The translations under genes were made by a program, and so were the position numbers. The notes under the pieces were generated by a model, which saw nothing but the letters and a program-made list of their open reading frames with translations, was not told the origin of the DNA and searched no databases. Positions 1-10,052 of a stretch of DNA of 64,000 nucleotides are shown in pieces. Origin of the DNA: Blastomonas sp. (GTDB taxonomy: Bacteria; Pseudomonadota; Alphaproteobacteria; Sphingomonadales; Sphingomonadaceae); contig NZ_JAUCZC010000014.1 of assembly GCF_030373265.1 (NCBI RefSeq), forward strand, positions 1 to 64,000, read 5' to 3'. Every line of letters begins with the position of its first letter. Positions within the stretch are counted from its first letter, which is position 1.

Positions 1-1
1 T

Positions 2-271
2 AACGGCTCCATCTACTCAAGAGTTGGAGCCTCCGACAATCCCGGTGCGGTTCAGTTCCCTAGTGGAGGGGCAATCGCACATATCGGAGTTTGGATCACT
101 CACATCCTTGGTCATAGCCTTCTTCATCTCTCAATCGAAGAACTCATTAAAATCGGGAGAAAGCCTATGAAAAAGATCACTGAATACATCAAAGCTGTCG
201 GTCGTTACACCCATTCGAGACTGCACGGGCTTCTGCCCACTCTCATCGTAGCAGCGATTGTAACCATCTAA
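2..271 (+). CDS. C-terminal part of an unrecognised protein (cut by window edge)
   Basis: The frame is open from the first bases of the window to a TAA at 269-271, giving 89 codons with no stop, and it ends exactly at a strong terminator. The protein is not recognised. Its last 34 residues begin with an internal ATG at 167, preceded by GGGAGA, and end in a hydrophobic stretch (LLPTLIVAAIVTI), so a separate small hydrophobic peptide starting at 167 is an alternative reading. Wobble positions are less GC-rich than in the chromosomal genes further right, which fits acquired DNA. The true start lies outside the window if the long reading is right. Confidence 0.45.
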   Translation, partial: NGSIYSRVGASDNPGAVQFPSGGAIAHIGVWITHILGHSLLHLSIEELIKIGRKPMKKITEYIKAVGRYTHSRLHGLLPTLIVAAIVTI

Positions 272-297
272 AGGCCCGCCCCACCGGCGGGCCTTTT
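271..297 (+). terminator. Rho-independent terminator
   Basis: A perfect 10-bp stem (AAGGCCCGCC at 271-280, GGCGGGCCTT at 286-295) with loop CCACC is followed by further T residues. It begins on the last base of the preceding stop codon, so it terminates the upstream gene. Confidence 0.8.
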
Positions 298-392
298 GGT
301 TTCTTCGGGCAGTTGGTCGATGCTGCCACCCTATCGGCCACCGATCCTTCGTTCACGCTCTGTGACGCGAGCAATCTGGGCTATGGGCAGGT

Positions 393-581
393 ATGAACAT
401 CGAAGTATATCAGCTGAGGGGAAGGGCGCCCTGTGCGGCGCGTATCGCAATCGAGCAGCGCCGACTCCGGCAGGCCATGACATGGGAGCAGCGCCGCGTT
501 GTTCGCGAAGTCGAGCAGATGACGCGTGAACGGGGTAAACACGAAGTCGGCGGCCCGGCGACAGCCGAACCGGAAGGATAA
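393..581 (+). CDS. Possible small upstream gene of the nuclease (62 aa)
   Basis: ATG at 393, stop at 579-581, eight bases before the ATG of the 712-aa gene. The last codons (GAA CCG GAA GGA TAA) supply the GGAAGGA that serves as ribosome binding site for the next gene, so if translated the two would be coupled. The product is Arg/Glu-rich and predicted helical (for example MTWEQRRVVREVEQ), with no family I recognise. An alternative frame (526-711) overlaps it. It could also simply be leader sequence. Confidence 0.3.
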   Translation: MNIEVYQLRGRAPCAARIAIEQRRLRQAMTWEQRRVVREVEQMTRERGKHEVGGPATAEPEG

Positions 582-589
582 GCGCTGGC

Positions 590-2728
590 ATGGCTCCCCT
601 GCATTCACTCCAAACGATCGTTGCAACCTTGCTAGCGAAACGGTCGCCGGCGGCGATGATCGCGGTGCTCAAACAGCTCGATCGGCCGCAGCCTTCGGCG
701 ACGCTGGATAGGGATGTCAAAGCGCTGGTCGACGCGCTGCCGGCACATCTGGAAGCTGACCGGAAGTCTGAGGCACTCGCCACTGCTCTGGCTGCGGTGT
801 TTGCTGACGGCGACGTTGCGATTAGCAGGATGCGGCGTAAGGGAATGCTGCGCGCGTCGAAATATGACTATCGTGGCCAGCTGATCGCCAACATCGCCCG
901 AGCGGCGCTCGACATGCGTCCGCTGGTGATGGCGCGCGACGAGCGTTTCGACTATCTCACGTCAATCCTCGCTTTGACCAAGCTCGCGCCGAGCGCGAAG
1001 TCTCTCTACGATCGCATCGTAAAAATCCTCGAGACCCGTGAAGATATTGCGCTCAAGACCGTCCTCGCTGTGGTGAACAGCCGGTTCTACAATCACAGTC
1101 TCTCGGATATGTCACTCAGCTCCCTGAAGATGGATCGGTACAGCATTGAGGACCTTTCCGACGCGGCGTCACTGATATTCATGATCTATGGTCGGATCTT
1201 TCCAATCCACGATCATTGCTGCAACCACATTGATGCCAAAGGCGTCACTGGCGCTACATCGAGCTACGAGCGGCTTTTCGTCGCGGCAGTCCGCCTGACG
1301 AAGTTCAAGGATGCAGAAGAGATGATCGACGGCCTCCCGTTCCAGGCCCGTGTCGACCGCGGTGTCGTACGTGTGGCCTCGGTCGACCCCGACATCGAAA
1401 AATCCATCCGGCTGGGCTATATTCAGGGCCAGAATCAAGTCGCGATCCGAGCGCGACACCTCAATGGGGCCAGTGCGGCGCTCTCGGTTCGCAACTTCAT
1501 TGAAAAGGGTTTCGAGAGGGGTGCCTTCGATCGGCTTGTCGAGCTTGTTGATTTTCCAGTTAGGCGGTTCCGGCTGTTTCTACCGACTGCCCCACAGATT
1601 TTTCAGATCTTCCGGACAGACGAATTGTTCCGCGACGAGCTCGAGAGCCTTCTGGTGATCGATGCAGACGTCTATGGCGATCATGACCCAAATGAGCAGA
1701 TCGCACCTCATGTCACCATGATGGATCTGCTCAAGGTGCAGCGTTATTTTAACTTCATCAGCTGCCTATATCAGCGAAAGTTGGAGGCCGTGTCGGAAGA
1801 GGCCGACCGTGCCTACCTGACGTTTACATCTACGATCCCAGTTGTGCCTCACGACCGGTTCTTCGAACAAATGCAACTCATCTTTGCCGACGAAGCCACG
1901 TCGCGCGCGATCATCGATTTGCTCGCCTTAAAATGGGAGGCACCCCATCTTGACCTCCAATATACGCCCTTGGTCGATCTCGGATCCTATTATGTGATCG
2001 CGCCGCACGTTCTGGCTGCCTCGAACTTGGCCCGCAATGTCACCGTGTCGAACAAGCTGCGCTCGTTCGCCCTGGCCTTGGGCGATCCCATGATGAAGGC
2101 AGTCATCGAGGCCTTCGCGTCCGCCGGCTTCAAGGTCCGCTCTGATTTCAAAATCCGAGCCGGTGGCAAGTCGGTCGAACTCGACATCGTCGCATGGCGC
2201 GATAACGCGCTATTCTTGTTCGAGTGCAAGAACGCATATCATCCTTGCTCCCCCCACGAGATGCGGAACAGTTTCGATGCGATCCGCGAAGGACGCGATC
2301 AACTCGATGTACGCGGTGAGCTATTCCGGCAAGCGCACCACCAGGCCGGTTTGTTCGCTAAACTCGGGTGGGATGTGCCGCCGACCGATCAAGTCCATAC
2401 CGGCATCATCATCGCCAACCGGATCTTCCATGGCGCGCGGTTCAACGGCCATCCCGTTCGCCAGGCCCATGAGCTTATCAATGTCTTGCGGAACGGCACC
2501 ATGGGCGGGGATGGACACGATCTTCGTTTTTGGGCGAATACTGAGTTCTCGACCGGCGATTTGACCACCTATCTTGGTGCGGACTCGGTAGCCGCCAAGC
2601 AGCTTGCTGCGCTTGAGCCTGTGCGGCTCGAGTTCGATCTTGGGGCTAAGCGACTGGTTTTTGACTCGTACGCGCTGGATCCGGAGCGGCTGATCGCGAT
2701 CATGTCCGAAAGCTACGGTAAGGCATGA
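590..2728 (+). CDS. Orphan 712-aa protein with C-terminal PD-(D/E)XK nuclease-like domain
   Basis: Residues 1 to about 490 are mostly helical and match no family I know. The C-terminal part shows the core of a PD-(D/E)XK (restriction-endonuclease-fold) domain: a helix carrying E507 (AVIEAF), a strand with D532 (ELDIVAW), then E545-x-K547 in a hydrophobic strand (LFLFECKN), with a following helix rich in polar residues. This is the classic E...D...ExK spacing of Mrr/NERD-like nucleases. No methyltransferase, helicase or integrase lies beside it. It starts at ATG 590 with GGAAGGA 12 bases upstream. It lies on the 3' side of a tRNA-Lys gene, in DNA with mobile-element debris, so a defence or element-maintenance role is plausible but inferred. 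Substrate (DNA or RNA) cannot be told from sequence. Confidence 0.85.
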   Translation: MAPLHSLQTIVATLLAKRSPAAMIAVLKQLDRPQPSATLDRDVKALVDALPAHLEADRKSEALATALAAVFADGDVAISRMRRKGMLRASKYDYRGQLIANIARAALDMRPLVMARDERFDYLTSILALTKLAPSAKSLYDRIVKILETREDIALKTVLAVVNSRFYNHSLSDMSLSSLKMDRYSIEDLSDAASLIFMIYGRIFPIHDHCCNHIDAKGVTGATSSYERLFVAAVRLTKFKDAEEMIDGLPFQARVDRGVVRVASVDPDIEKSIRLGYIQGQNQVAIRARHLNGASAALSVRNFIEKGFERGAFDRLVELVDFPVRRFRLFLPTAPQIFQIFRTDELFRDELESLLVIDADVYGDHDPNEQIAPHVTMMDLLKVQRYFNFISCLYQRKLEAVSEEADRAYLTFTSTIPVVPHDRFFEQMQLIFADEATSRAIIDLLALKWEAPHLDLQYTPLVDLGSYYVIAPHVLAASNLARNVTVSNKLRSFALALGDPMMKAVIEAFASAGFKVRSDFKIRAGGKSVELDIVAWRDNALFLFECKNAYHPCSPHEMRNSFDAIREGRDQLDVRGELFRQAHHQAGLFAKLGWDVPPTDQVHTGIIIANRIFHGARFNGHPVRQAHELINVLRNGTMGGDGHDLRFWANTEFSTGDLTTYLGADSVAAKQLAALEPVRLEFDLGAKRLVFDSYALDPERLIAIMSESYGKA

Positions 2729-3081
2729 TCTAGCGCGCGCGTCGACGCGGCGTATCCGTATCGCAAACGAGCGCGAGGCGCTCCGATTAAGGTGCCGGCT
2801 TGGGATCGCAATGCATCTGGGGGTGCGAGATTAGACTAGGCGAAAGTAACGACCGGGGATGTCGCATTGCGGTCATGATTGTCCTTGTTGTATGAAAACA
2901 TGCGGGCTTACGGATGCAGCCGGCGGCCTATTAATGACCGTGGTGAGGGCCCGTTGCTGTCGGCATGCGGACGATTGTGCGAACGGTAGGTTTCAGCAGG
3001 ACCTGCCTTCGAACGCTTGGCTATCGAGCGGCGCATGTCGCGTCGACAGCCGACATCGCACGTTCGGGTAACGCATGGTAG

Positions 3082-3231
3082 TGAACCCAAGTTCGTCGCC
3101 CGACACCCTTCATGGAATTGACCGCCAAATTGCCAAGATAGCCGGCGTGCTGATTCGAAGTCTCGTTGAGGCCCCGCAAGGTTGTTGTCGAGATTCAAAC
3201 GGCCATCCGACCAAAGAATGCACTGACCCAA
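3082..3231 (-). pseudogene. Decayed IS66-type transposase (TnpC) fragment
   Basis: A 50-codon stretch reads DGRLNLDNN followed, without gaps, by residues that keep the spacing of the IS66 TnpC C-terminal motif (DGRxExDNN...R...RK...F.G......SL). It has no intact start, an in-frame TAA lies just upstream, and the rest of the transposase is missing. The match is from memory of the family and is weak in places, so it may be chance. Confidence 0.35.
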
Positions 3232-3233
3232 TT

Positions 3234-3257
3234 GTTACCTAGGGCGTTACCTAGAGC
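3234..3257. repeat. Tandem 12-bp direct repeat
   Basis: GTTACCTAGGGC at 3234-3245 is followed directly by GTTACCTAGAGC at 3246-3257, one mismatch. It lies about 60 bp from the tRNA-Lys 3' end and could be an integrase arm-type site or just a short duplication. Confidence 0.6.
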
Positions 3258-3317
3258 TTGAGGTGGTCAAAGCAGCCAAAATCGACCGCTTTTAACTCTT
3301 TGTTATTATGAGGAAAA

Positions 3318-3393
<76 letters not shown>

Positions 3394-3570
3394 ACTCCGT
3401 GGCAGCGGGGTTTCGAATCAGCCGCCGCCGGGAAGAGCGCTGCCTATAAAAGATTGCGCGGGGATGAAAAGGGCTTTTGTGCCTCTAGGGGCAATTTTGT
3501 GCGGATTGGATGGCAAAAGCGCGTTGCCCATGCGGGCATGGCGCATCGCTTGGCCGTGGCTTGCGCGATT

Positions 3571-5493
3571 TCAGTCTGCCGCCTCGGAGGAGGGCGGCGT
3601 CTGGGCGGTGGGGTTTTCGCTCCGGGCTCGGAAAGCGGCGAATTCCGACGCCATCCGGTCCGAAATGTTGCCGCCCCATCCGGCCTCGAGCGCGAGCAGA
3701 CTGTCCATCGCCTTTTGCGGATCGAACATATAGGTCATGAAATCCTTGGCGACCGGCGCTGCGGCACGCGATCCGCCAAGGCCATGCTCGATCACCACCG
3801 CGGTCGCATACAGCGGCTTGTCGACCGGAGCAAAGCCTATGAACAGACCATGGTCGCGGTACTTCCACGGCACGCCTGCGCCGCCTCTGGTGCCCGATCC
3901 CAGGCCACGCACCTGCGCAGTGCCGGTCTTGCCCGCCATGGCAATGCCTTCCAGCGGCAGCTTGCTGCGCGCTGCGGTCCCCTGGCTGACGACCTGCGCC
4001 ATGCCGAGCTGGGCGATGGCGAGATGCTCTGGCGCATAGGGCAGGGTGGGGGCGACCTTGTCGTTCGGGATGAAATGCGGATAGAGCTTGCGGCCCGAGG
4101 CGATGCGCGCGGTCATGACCGCCAGTTGCAACGGATTGGCGATGACATAGCCCTGACCGATCACCGCGTTGAGCGAATCCGATGCGGTCCACGCCTGCTT
4201 GTACTTGCGCTGTTTCCATTCGCTGTCGGGGATGGTGCCGTAGCGCTGGTTGGCGCCGGCGAGGTCGAAATCCTCGCCCAGTCCCAGCTCGCGCGCCACC
4301 ATGGCGATCTTGTCATATCCCAGCCGGTGCGCCTGCGCGTAGAAATAGGTGTTGCAGCTCTTCTCGATCGCGCGAGTCATGTTGACCGGCCCGTGCCGCC
4401 CCAGACACTGGTAGAAGCGGTTGCCGAGACGGTAACCGCCCGGGCAGTTCACCGTTTCTTCCGGGTCGACCCCGTGCTGCAGGCATGCAATCGCCGCCAT
4501 CGGCTTGAGCGTCGATCCGGGGGGATACAGCCCGCGTGTCGCCTTGTTGAGCAGAGGGACGCGTTCGTCCTGCGACAGCATGGCATATTCCAGCCGGCCG
4601 ATGCCGTCCGAAAAGCTGTTGGGATCGAAGCACGGCATCGAGGAAAAGGCGAGGATGCCACCGGTCTGGCAGTCGATCACCACCGCTGCGCCCGATTCCC
4701 GCCCCAGCCGCCGCGCGACATAGTCCTGCAGGCCGCCGTCTATGGTCAACTGCAGCGGCTTGCCGGGGACGTCCTCCTGCACGCCCAGTTCGCGCACGAT
4801 CTTGCCCCGTGCGGTTACCTCGACCTTGCGTGCGCCTGGCTTGCCCTGCAGTTGCGGTTCGAAATATTTCTCAAGCCCGTCCTTGCCGATCTTGAACCCC
4901 GGGGTGATCAGCAATGGGTTCTTGTTCTGCTCATACTCCTCGGCATTGACGATGCCGACATAGCCCAGCAGATGGCCGACAGCGGCTCCGGTAGGATATT
5001 GCCGCGAGAAACCGCGCTGCGGCGCGACACCCGGCAGATCGGGCAGGCGCACCGACAGCGTGGCAAAATCCTCGTAGCTTAGTCCCGCGGCGACCGGTAC
5101 CGGCTGCAGGCCGCGTGCATCCTTCATCGCGACGCGGAGGTCCTCGACCTTGTCGGGCTCCATCTTCAGAATATCGCGCAGCTGGCCGATGGTGGCTTCG
5201 ACGTCCCGGACCCGCTGCGGGATGAGATCGACCCGGAAATCCGCCTTGTTGTTGGCGAGCGGCTTGCCGTTGCGGTCGATGATCCAGCCGCGCCGGGGCG
5301 GGATCAGCGTCAGGTTCACGCGGTTGCTCTCGGAGAGCATCTTGTAGCGCTCGTTCTCGACGACCGAGACATAGGCCATGCGCGACGCCAGGATCACGCC
5401 GATCAACCCTTGTGCTCCTCCGATCAGCGCGGTGCGGCGGCTGAACGTCATGTTCAGCGAACTGCGCGTGATCAGCTTGCCTGGTCGTTTCAT
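3571..5493 (-). CDS. mrdA: Penicillin-binding protein 2 (elongation transpeptidase)
   Basis: Class B PBP that cross-links lateral-wall peptidoglycan as part of the elongasome. After a short cytoplasmic tail there is one membrane anchor (about residues 21-42), a pedestal domain, then the transpeptidase domain with S327-T-L-K330 (nucleophile motif), S379-C-N381 and K522-T-G524. 640 aa is normal for the family. It is the last gene of the mreB-mreC-mreD-mrdA operon, 13 bp after mreD. The usual partner rodA does not follow; a 177-bp gap and tRNA-Lys come next. Confidence 0.96.
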   Translation of the reverse strand: MKRPGKLITRSSLNMTFSRRTALIGGAQGLIGVILASRMAYVSVVENERYKMLSESNRVNLTLIPPRRGWIIDRNGKPLANNKADFRVDLIPQRVRDVEATIGQLRDILKMEPDKVEDLRVAMKDARGLQPVPVAAGLSYEDFATLSVRLPDLPGVAPQRGFSRQYPTGAAVGHLLGYVGIVNAEEYEQNKNPLLITPGFKIGKDGLEKYFEPQLQGKPGARKVEVTARGKIVRELGVQEDVPGKPLQLTIDGGLQDYVARRLGRESGAAVVIDCQTGGILAFSSMPCFDPNSFSDGIGRLEYAMLSQDERVPLLNKATRGLYPPGSTLKPMAAIACLQHGVDPEETVNCPGGYRLGNRFYQCLGRHGPVNMTRAIEKSCNTYFYAQAHRLGYDKIAMVARELGLGEDFDLAGANQRYGTIPDSEWKQRKYKQAWTASDSLNAVIGQGYVIANPLQLAVMTARIASGRKLYPHFIPNDKVAPTLPYAPEHLAIAQLGMAQVVSQGTAARSKLPLEGIAMAGKTGTAQVRGLGSGTRGGAGVPWKYRDHGLFIGFAPVDKPLYATAVVIEHGLGGSRAAAPVAKDFMTYMFDPQKAMDSLLALEAGWGGNISDRMASEFAAFRARSENPTAQTPPSSEAAD

Positions 5494-5506
5494 GCCCGTC
5501 CCGCCA

Positions 5507-6022
5507 TCACCGCTTGAGGCGGACGCGGTCGAGTCGCGCCACGAGGCGCAACACCAGCGGAAATGTGAAGATGGCCAGGATCATCTGGGGATACAGCACC
5601 GAAAGGCGGATGTCGTTGACGAGAAAATTGTTGATGGCAAGGCCTCCTGCCAGGGCGACAATAATCGAGACGGCGGCAATGAACCAGTCCTGCCAGTAAT
5701 TCCGCCAGATATAGCGCTGGTCGATCAGATCGATGCCGATCAGGATGACCGACCACAACAGCACCGCGCTGCCCACGGGCTGGCCGCCGACAATGTCGTC
5801 AAACACGCCGAACGGCATGCCGGCCCATACCGGCCATAATCCGGGCCGCAGGATTTGCCAGGATATCAGGACCATCAGCCCGAAAGGCGGCAGCACCGGT
5901 GCGGATACCACCAGCGGCAGCAGGGGCGTCATCGACCCGAGCAGCACCGATGCAATCGGCACCACCGCCTTGCGGAAAGACGATGGCTCGCGGTTCAGCC
6001 GGGCGCGATAGGGGGCATTCAT
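5507..6022 (-). CDS. mreD: Rod shape-determining protein MreD
   Basis: Small polytopic inner-membrane protein of the elongasome, 171 aa, with about five hydrophobic segments and an Arg-rich C-terminus. Identified mainly by size, hydropathy and position: its start overlaps the stop of mreC by 4 bp and mrdA follows after 13 bp. Sequence conservation in MreD is low, so the call leans on this context, which is very strong. Confidence 0.9.
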   Translation of the reverse strand: MNAPYRARLNREPSSFRKAVVPIASVLLGSMTPLLPLVVSAPVLPPFGLMVLISWQILRPGLWPVWAGMPFGVFDDIVGGQPVGSAVLLWSVILIGIDLIDQRYIWRNYWQDWFIAAVSIIVALAGGLAINNFLVNDIRLSVLYPQMILAIFTFPLVLRLVARLDRVRLKR

Positions 6023-7014
6023 GGTCGCGGGGTATCCGCGGCCGTGCCGGGCGGTAGCGGCGCTTCGCTTGCCGGCGCGGGTGTCGCGGCCGGTTCGGCG
6101 CGGCGTGCTGGCGCAGTGCTGGCCGGCGCGACCGACACCGGCGGCAACGTGCCCGTGTCCGGATCGGCCAGCTCGGGCTCGTACATTTCCTGCACGATCA
6201 CGAAATCGGTTCCGGCGGGGTTGGCGAGCAACTTGCCGATCGCGCCATCGCTGGTCAGCCGCTCGATGATCGCGACCGGAACATTGGGCGGATAGACGCC
6301 GCCATTGCCCGACGTGACCATGACATCGCCGACCTTGAAGGGGTTGATGCCGATATCGATCAGCTTGATGTCGACACGCCCATCACCGCGACCCTGCGAG
6401 AAGGCGACCACGCCGTCGCGCGCGCGTCGCACTGGAACGACGTTTTCGGCATCGCTCAGCAGCAGCACCCGCGCGGTGTTGGGTCCGGTTTCCAGCACTC
6501 TGCCGATCAGGCCGCGCTGCGCCCGAACCGGCTGGCTGCGCTGGACTCCCTGCCGCGACCCCACGTCGATGGTGGCATAGCGACGGCTGCTCGAGGCGCT
6601 GGAGTTGATCAGCCGCGCGGTCGCAACCGGCCTGCCTTCCTGCTTGATCAGGCCAAGCAGACGACGCAGCTCGCGATTTTCCTGCTTGAGCGCTCGCGCC
6701 TCGATAAGGCGGACACGGTTGCGCTCGACTTCCCGCTCCAGCCGGGCGTTCTTGGAGCCTGCCTCGAAATAGGCGGACACTTCACGCCAGCTGCTCTGCG
6801 TGCTGACGCGAACGCCGGTGAGCAGTCGCGCCGGGGGAGCGGCCACTTCGGCCGCGATGCTGCGCACAGCCGAAAAGGCTGCAGGATCGAAATAGGAGAG
6901 AGCTAGGAGAAGCAGCCCGGCGAACGCACCTGTAAAGGCCAGCAGATAGCCGGTGAAGATTTGCAGTTGCGCCTTGCGGGAGAACCCGGGGCGCCGTTTG
7001 CGGGGCGGCGCCAT
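6019..7014 (-). CDS. mreC: Rod shape-determining protein MreC
   Basis: Bitopic periplasmic scaffold linking MreB filaments to PBP2. A basic N-terminus (APPRKRRPG) is followed by one membrane helix (about 17-41), a coiled-coil segment (about 85-115, E/R-rich) and the two-beta-barrel MreC domain (about 120-270, with GxxGRV-like turns and TSGNGGVYPP). The last 60 residues are a Pro/Ala-rich tail, common in sphingomonad MreC. It follows mreB by 13 bp. Confidence 0.95.
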   Translation of the reverse strand: MAPPRKRRPGFSRKAQLQIFTGYLLAFTGAFAGLLLLALSYFDPAAFSAVRSIAAEVAAPPARLLTGVRVSTQSSWREVSAYFEAGSKNARLEREVERNRVRLIEARALKQENRELRRLLGLIKQEGRPVATARLINSSASSSRRYATIDVGSRQGVQRSQPVRAQRGLIGRVLETGPNTARVLLLSDAENVVPVRRARDGVVAFSQGRGDGRVDIKLIDIGINPFKVGDVMVTSGNGGVYPPNVPVAIIERLTSDGAIGKLLANPAGTDFVIVQEMYEPELADPDTGTLPPVSVAPASTAPARRAEPAATPAPASEAPLPPGTAADTPRP

Positions 7015-7027
7015 GCTGTGATTGCCC

Positions 7028-8146
<1,119 letters not shown>

Positions 8147-8235
8147 CTAATCCGAGAGGCCCGGCCAGACCAAGCATGGAAATGCGGGGAACTCGGGAGT
8201 CGCGTCCAAGCCGCGCTTGGGCTAGGACCGGGGTC

Positions 8236-10044
8236 ATGTCAATACGAAGGCTTCCAAACGCACTGATAAACCGGATCGCTGCAGGCGAAGTGGTGGAAAG
8301 ACCGGCCAGTGCGTTAAAAGAACTGGTCGAAAACGCGATCGATGCAGGCGCGGACCGGATCGCCATATCGCTGGAGGACGGCGGCCTGGGCGGGCTTGAG
8401 GTCATCGACAACGGCTGCGGGATGAGCGCCGACGATATCGCGCTCGCGCTCGAGCGGCACGCGACCTCGAAGCTGCCCGACGATGCGATCGAGCTGGTGT
8501 CGACGCTGGGGTTTCGTGGCGAGGCACTGCCCAGCATTGCCAGCGTGGCGCGGCTGTCGATCGCCAGCCGGACCGGAGATGGCGATGGCTGGCGGCGCGT
8601 GGTCGATCATGGCGACGTCGTCGAGGATGGTCCTGCCTCGCTGCCGCCGGGCACCCGTATCCGGATGGACAGGCTGTTTGGCAATGTCCCCGCACGGCGC
8701 AAGTTTTTGCGGTCTGCGCGCAGCGAATATGCCGCGTGCATCGATGTGGTGAAGCGTCTGGCGATGGCCCGGCCCGATATTGCGTTTTCGCTCGAATCGG
8801 ATGGGCGGCGGGTGTTTTCGGTGCAGGCGGGGGAGGCGAGGTTGACTCGCATCGCCTCGCTCACCGCGCGCGGTCTTGCCGACAATGCGGTGCTGCTCGA
8901 TTTCGAGCGCGAAGGCGTTCGGCTGACCGGGGTGGCGGGACTGCCGACCTACAACCGCGGCGTGGCCGATCACCAGTTCCTGTTCGTCAACTCTCGGCCT
9001 GTGCGCGACCGGCTGCTGGTCGGAGCGGTGCGCGCGGCCTATGCCGAGATGCTGGCGCGCGACCGGCACCCGGTGGTGGCGCTGTTCCTCGACGTGGTCC
9101 CGCAGGATGTCGACGTCAACGTGCATCCGGCGAAGACGGAAGTGCGCTTCCGCGACGCCGCGATGGTGCGCGGGATGATCGTCTCGGGGCTCAGGCGCGC
9201 GCTCGACGAGGGCGGTTTCCGCGCGGTGCAACGCCCCGCAGAAGGTGCGCTGTCGCGCTGGCAGAGCGAGGCTGCTCCGCCGCCGCCAGAGCGCGACATG
9301 TTCAGCGCGGCCCCGGCCATGGCGCTGGCGCCTGCGCAGGAGCCGGCATGGCTCGCAGCAGCGGAGATAGCGAGCGGCGTCGCCGAACGCAGCCAGCCCT
9401 ATATCGCGGCCGCGCCGATGGGCCGCGCCGAGCCGTCCTACGCCCCGGTGCCGATGGCCGAGCGCTATCCTTTGGGCATCGCGCGCGGGCAAATCGCCAA
9501 GACCTATATCGTCGCCGAGGCCGAGGACGGGCTGGTAATCGTCGACCAGCATGCGGCGCACGAACGGCTGGTGCTCGAGCGGATGCGTAAGGCAGCGGAC
9601 GGCGGGCGGGTTGCTGCACAGGCGCTTTTGATCCCCGAAGTGGTCGAGCTCGACGAGACCGCCTGCGACCGGATCGAGGAGCGTGCAGCCGAGCTTGCCG
9701 ACTTCGGGCTCGAGGTCGAACGCTTCGGCCCGGCGGCGGTGCTGGTGCGCGCGGTCCCCGCGATGCTCGGCGGCGGCGATGTGCACGGGCTGGTCCAGGA
9801 CATCGCGGATGAACTGGGCGCCTTCGACGCGGCCTTGTCGCTCAAGGAACGGCTTGATCTCGTCGCCTCGACCATGGCGTGCCACGGATCGGTGCGGGCA
9901 GGCCGCGTGCTCTCGGTCGCCGAGATGAACGCGCTGTTGCGCGAGATGGAAATCACCCCGCACTCGGGCCAGTGCAACCATGGCCGCCCGACCTGGGTCA
10001 AGCTCGCGCATGGCGATATCGAGCGGTTGTTCGGGCGGAAGTGA
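8236..10044 (+). CDS. mutL: DNA mismatch repair protein MutL
   Basis: GHKL-family ATPase that couples MutS recognition to strand removal. The N-terminus has the family signature IRRLPNALINRIAAGEVVERPASALKE (split here: LINRIAAGEVV, then ELVENAIDAGA), DNGCGM and GFRGEALPSI motifs, and the C-terminal dimerisation domain begins near residue 410 (ARGQIAKTYIV). The frame is open from 8176, but ATG 8236 is chosen because the family starts just before IRRLP and AGGA sits eight bases upstream. 602 aa. No CxHxE endonuclease motif of the C-terminal zinc site is obvious apart from GQCNHGRP near the end, which resembles the conserved C-terminal motif of endonuclease-type MutL. Confidence 0.97.
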   Translation: MSIRRLPNALINRIAAGEVVERPASALKELVENAIDAGADRIAISLEDGGLGGLEVIDNGCGMSADDIALALERHATSKLPDDAIELVSTLGFRGEALPSIASVARLSIASRTGDGDGWRRVVDHGDVVEDGPASLPPGTRIRMDRLFGNVPARRKFLRSARSEYAACIDVVKRLAMARPDIAFSLESDGRRVFSVQAGEARLTRIASLTARGLADNAVLLDFEREGVRLTGVAGLPTYNRGVADHQFLFVNSRPVRDRLLVGAVRAAYAEMLARDRHPVVALFLDVVPQDVDVNVHPAKTEVRFRDAAMVRGMIVSGLRRALDEGGFRAVQRPAEGALSRWQSEAAPPPPERDMFSAAPAMALAPAQEPAWLAAAEIASGVAERSQPYIAAAPMGRAEPSYAPVPMAERYPLGIARGQIAKTYIVAEAEDGLVIVDQHAAHERLVLERMRKAADGGRVAAQALLIPEVVELDETACDRIEERAAELADFGLEVERFGPAAVLVRAVPAMLGGGDVHGLVQDIADELGAFDAALSLKERLDLVASTMACHGSVRAGRVLSVAEMNALLREMEITPHSGQCNHGRPTWVKLAHGDIERLFGRK

Positions 10045-10052
10045 GTGGACGT

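Larger units (their letters stand above)
2729..3317. other. Gene-poor accessory stretch between nuclease gene and tRNA-Lys
   Basis: I see no convincing intact gene here. The stretch holds a probable transposase remnant (3082-3231), a tandem 12-mer (3234-3257) and then the AT-rich flank of the tRNA. Short open frames on both strands have no family signature. Confidence 0.6.

Noticed and set aside
2859-3071. 70-codon Cys-rich frame in the accessory segment
   Set aside because: No ribosome binding site, no family, odd composition and overlap with the decayed region.
8314-10011. A long open frame antisense to mutL
   Set aside because: Shadow of mutL, no recognisable domain.
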